DNA from: an uncultured Faecalibacterium sp.
GTDB taxonomy: Bacteria > Bacillota > Clostridia > Oscillospirales > Ruminococcaceae
Assembly: GCA_934501115.1 (NCBI GenBank)
Contig: CAKSTO010000038.1
Span: 1 to 24,939 of the forward strand
Reading direction: 5' to 3'
DNA: 24,939 nt
The notes under the pieces were generated by a model. It saw only the letters and a program-made list of their open reading frames with translations, was not told the origin of the DNA and searched no databases. Made by a program: the position numbers and the translations under genes. Positions within the stretch are counted from its first letter, which is position 1. Each line of letters begins with the position of its first letter. Below are positions 23,009-24,939 of the stretch, piece by piece.

Positions 23009-23662
23009 ATGATAAAAGGTGTTATTTTTGATATGGACGGGCTGATGTTCGACACCGAGCGCATCTGGGCCACCCTGTGGAAGCCCGCACTGGCCACACT
23101 GGGCCTTTCTTATAAGGAAGGGCTGGACGCTGCCGCCCGGGGCACGGCAGGCGACTCCATGCGGGCGGTGCTGCGCCGCTTCTTCGGCCCGGACTGCGAT
23201 ACCGACGCCATTATGGAGGCGCTGCACCAGCAGGCAGAGACGGCGTTTCAGGCACCGCCGCCCAAAAAGCCGGGGCTGGATGAGCTGATCGCCTATCTGG
23301 AAGCACAGCACATCCCCATGGTGGTGGCTTCCTCCAGCCGGATGGCGTCCATCCTGCGGCACCTCAACAACTGGCACATGACCGATCACTTCAAGGCCCT
23401 TATTTCCGGCGAGCAGTTCTCCGCGTCCAAGCCCGACCCGGAGATCTTCCTCACAGCGGCCAAGGCGCTGGGCACCGTCCCGGCTGAAACGCTGGTGCTG
23501 GAGGACAGCTACAACGGCGTGCGGGCCGGTGCCCGGGGCGGCTTTGTCACCGTGATGGTGCCGGACCTTGCCCCCGCCGATGACGAAATGCGCAGCCGGT
23601 ACACCGCCGAGTGCAGGGATCTGTTCGAGGTAAAAAAGCTGCTGGAAGCAGGGAAGCTGTAA
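23009..23662 (+). CDS. HAD superfamily phosphatase, beta-phosphoglucomutase-like
   Basis: A 217-residue HAD hydrolase of subfamily IA. Motif I is FDMDGLMFDT with nucleophile D8 and acid D10. Motif II is VVASSS (Ser108 region), motif III K141 in SASKPDPEIF, and motif IV LEDSYNG (E165, D166). The helical cap lies between residues 15 and 85. The GLMFDT variant of the usual GVI(F/V)DTE signature is common in phosphatases acting on sugar phosphates or nucleotides; the exact substrate is unclear. ATG start with AAAGGAGC 11 nt upstream. It is transcribed alone or with the YoaK-like gene downstream, since no terminator lies between them. Confidence 0.92.
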   Translation: MIKGVIFDMDGLMFDTERIWATLWKPALATLGLSYKEGLDAAARGTAGDSMRAVLRRFFGPDCDTDAIMEALHQQAETAFQAPPPKKPGLDELIAYLEAQHIPMVVASSSRMASILRHLNNWHMTDHFKALISGEQFSASKPDPEIFLTAAKALGTVPAETLVLEDSYNGVRAGARGGFVTVMVPDLAPADDEMRSRYTAECRDLFEVKKLLEAGKL

Positions 23663-23722
23663 CAGCATTTCCCGGCCGTTTTCCGGCACAGCTTGCACCC
23701 AAAACATGTCGGCCATGTAAAA

Positions 23723-23757
23723 CTGATATCAGCCGGGCCGCAAAAATGTACTATAAT
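23723..23757 (+). promoter_or_regulatory. Promoter of the YoaK-like gene with palindrome
   Basis: A perfect TATAAT lies at 23752-23757. No good -35 box is present. The perfect palindrome CTGATATCAG (23723-23732) overlaps the expected -35 position, compatible with an activator or repressor site. Confidence 0.5.
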
Positions 23758-23784
23758 GGGAGAGCAAAAAAAGAAGGTGCAAGC

Positions 23785-24585
23785 ATGAAACCAAAACATC
23801 GCGGACAAATGTCCGAATCTTTTCTTACAGCCGTATTCCTGTCCCTGTCCGGCGGCCTGCAGGACGCCTACACCTATCTGTTCCGCGGCAAGGTGTTTGC
23901 CAACGCGCAGACCGGCAACATCGTGCTGCTCAGTTCCAACCTGATGGATGGGAACTGGGAGCGGGTGCTGCATTATCTGGTGCCCCTGTGCGCCTTTGCG
24001 CTGGGCGTGCTGACCGCCGAAAAGATGCAGGAGCACTTCCGGAACATGCAGCGGCTCCACTGGCGGCAGCTGGTGGTGCTGGGCGAGGTGCTGCTGCTGT
24101 TCCTTGTGGGCTTTCTGCCGCAGGAGCAGAACCTGCTGGCCAACGCCATCGTCTCCTTTTCCTGCGCCATGCAGGTGCAGGCGTTCCGCAAGGTAAATGG
24201 CTACGCCTTTGCCAGCACCATGTGCATCGGCGACCTGCGCAGCGGCGTGGAGGCCCTGTGTGTCTGGCGCCGCACCCGCGAACCCAAGGCCAAAGACCGG
24301 ATGCTGCGCTATTTTGGCATCATTCTGCTGTTTGCTCTGGGCTCCGGCATTGGCAGCAAGAGCTGCGTCTGGCTTGGCGGCAGGGCCATCTGGATCTCCT
24401 GCGGGCTGCTGCTGGTCAGCTTTGCGCTGATGTTCATTCGTGAGGATCTGGAAGAGAACCCGGTGATCGAAAAAGACCTTGCCGAGATCCGGCAGGAGAC
24501 CCGGGAGATCGACCACGCCCTCCGGCAGGAGCTGCAGGAACAGCAGCAGGAACTAAAGGAGAGCGCCGCGCCGCACCACAGATGA
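23785..24585 (+). CDS. YoaK/DUF1275 family membrane protein
   Basis: A 266-residue integral membrane protein of the YoaK (DUF1275) family, function unknown. The N-terminal family signature is GGLQDAYTYLFRGKVFANAQTGNIVLL (about 23-49). About six hydrophobic segments follow, the last near 212-224. The tail (about 225-266) is a charged Glu/Gln-rich helix, likely cytoplasmic and coiled-coil-forming, and longer than needed for the membrane core. The start was chosen at the ATG after AGAAGGTG; upstream in-frame codons overlap the promoter and are rejected. It lies behind its own -10 box and is followed by repeat R8 and a weak hairpin terminator. Confidence 0.92.
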   Translation: MKPKHRGQMSESFLTAVFLSLSGGLQDAYTYLFRGKVFANAQTGNIVLLSSNLMDGNWERVLHYLVPLCAFALGVLTAEKMQEHFRNMQRLHWRQLVVLGEVLLLFLVGFLPQEQNLLANAIVSFSCAMQVQAFRKVNGYAFASTMCIGDLRSGVEALCVWRRTREPKAKDRMLRYFGIILLFALGSGIGSKSCVWLGGRAIWISCGLLLVSFALMFIREDLEENPVIEKDLAEIRQETREIDHALRQELQEQQQELKESAAPHHR

Positions 24586-24647
24586 TCTCTCTGAATTTTT
24601 TGTTTTACGCCTGAGCGCATTCAGTCATGGAAATCAACTTTCCGAAT

Positions 24648-24777
24648 AAAGGCTTCCCCCGGTCGGGGGAAGCTGTCACCGCAGGTGACTGATGAGGGCG
24701 CAGGACAGCAGCATTTTGCCCTAAATACCCCTCATCCGGCGCTACGCGCCACCTTCCCCCCAAGGGGTGAAGGCTTT
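24648..24777. repeat. Inverted-order repeat element, copy R8
   Basis: Same structure and nearly the same sequence as 20517-20647: GCTTCCCCCGGTCGGGGGAAGC, GTCACC/GGTGAC and TGATGAGGG, then CCCTCATC, GGCGC/GCGCC and CCTTCCCCCCAAGGGG. Only the middle differs. It is flanked by GGAAATCAA (24629-24637) and its inverted copy TTGATTTCC (24801-24809), and by a direct repeat GCATTCAGT (24617-24625 and 24813-24821). Confidence 0.85.
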
Positions 24778-24824
24778 AGCTCTAGGTCAAGCTGCAAAAA
24801 TTGATTTCCGTTGCATTCAGTGCA

Positions 24825-24846
24825 GGGGCAGCCGCCCCATCTTTTT
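24825..24846 (+). terminator. Weak hairpin plus T-run after the YoaK-like gene
   Basis: GGGGC-AGCC-GCCCC followed by ATCTTTTT on the plus strand. The stem is only 5 bp, but GC-rich. It would end transcripts that pass through repeat R8. Confidence 0.5.
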
Positions 24847-24883
24847 ATGTAAAAATCATATTGCCGCCATGTGCAGGATACTT

Positions 24884-24935
24884 TTTACACATCCTCTGTC
24901 TGCTCGTATAATAAGCACTGCAATCGAACGTTGCA
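24884..24935 (+). promoter_or_regulatory. Outward promoter at the right edge
   Basis: TTTACA (24884-24889) and TATAAT (24907-24912) are separated by exactly 17 bp on the plus strand. A TGCAA/TTGCA inverted repeat (24919-24935) follows just after. The gene it drives lies beyond the window. Confidence 0.72.
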
Positions 24936-24939
24936 AGAG

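Noticed and set aside
24586..24939. A gene in the last 354 bases
   Set aside because: No open frame with a ribosome site was found; the stretch holds repeat R8, a weak terminator and an outward promoter.

Overview
The window is chromosomal DNA from a GC-rich Gram-positive gut anaerobe. Dense GC-rich coding, Bacillota-type ribosome binding sites, Sec and lipoprotein signals without an outer membrane, and many hairpin-armed intergenic repeats suggest Faecalibacterium or a close Oscillospiraceae relative. The genus call is inference from overall resemblance, not a search result.

Layout, left to right. (1) 1-1900: a tRNA-Ser(CGA) on the minus strand with its own promoter and terminator. Divergent from it is a MATE efflux pump with a palindromic operator candidate just behind its -10 box. 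(2) 1897-10855, minus strand: a nearly complete arginine cluster transcribed argG > argH-argC > argJ > argB > argD-argF. Together these genes take glutamate through the acetylated, ArgJ-recycled route to ornithine, citrulline, argininosuccinate and arginine. argH/argC and argD/argF each overlap by 4 nt. Four gaps (G/H, C/J, J/B, B/D) each hold one copy of a terminal-inverted-repeat element. A good promoter lies before argG and a second inside the argB/argD gap; a terminator follows argG, so the cluster is probably several transcription units. (3) 10856-15106, minus strand: a 1254-residue secreted protein rich in Cys and His repeats, preceded by a small unrecognised ORF. (4) 15107-17404: a nest of repeat arms, then an overlapping pair of predicted nucleases (GIY-YIG protein and MYG1 family protein) and a small lipoprotein. 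(5) 17482-21546, minus strand: two different serine esterases of the esterase D type, an ATP-grasp ligase and a small secreted protein, all in one direction. This is the best candidate in the window for an undescribed system. (6) 21614-24939: a branched-chain aminotransferase (minus) divergent from a HAD phosphatase (plus), then a YoaK/DUF1275 membrane protein, another repeat copy, and a strong promoter reading off the right edge.

The most striking non-coding signal is the repeat family. The main form is about 125-170 bp, bounded by inverted repeats such as AACCCTCTCAG/CTGAGAGGGTT, with a GC-rich hairpin in each arm. It occurs in all the larger gaps of the arginine cluster and in the esterase/ATP-grasp cluster, often within a few bases of a stop codon. 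A second form, with the arms in the opposite order, occurs twice (20517-20647 and 24648-24777).
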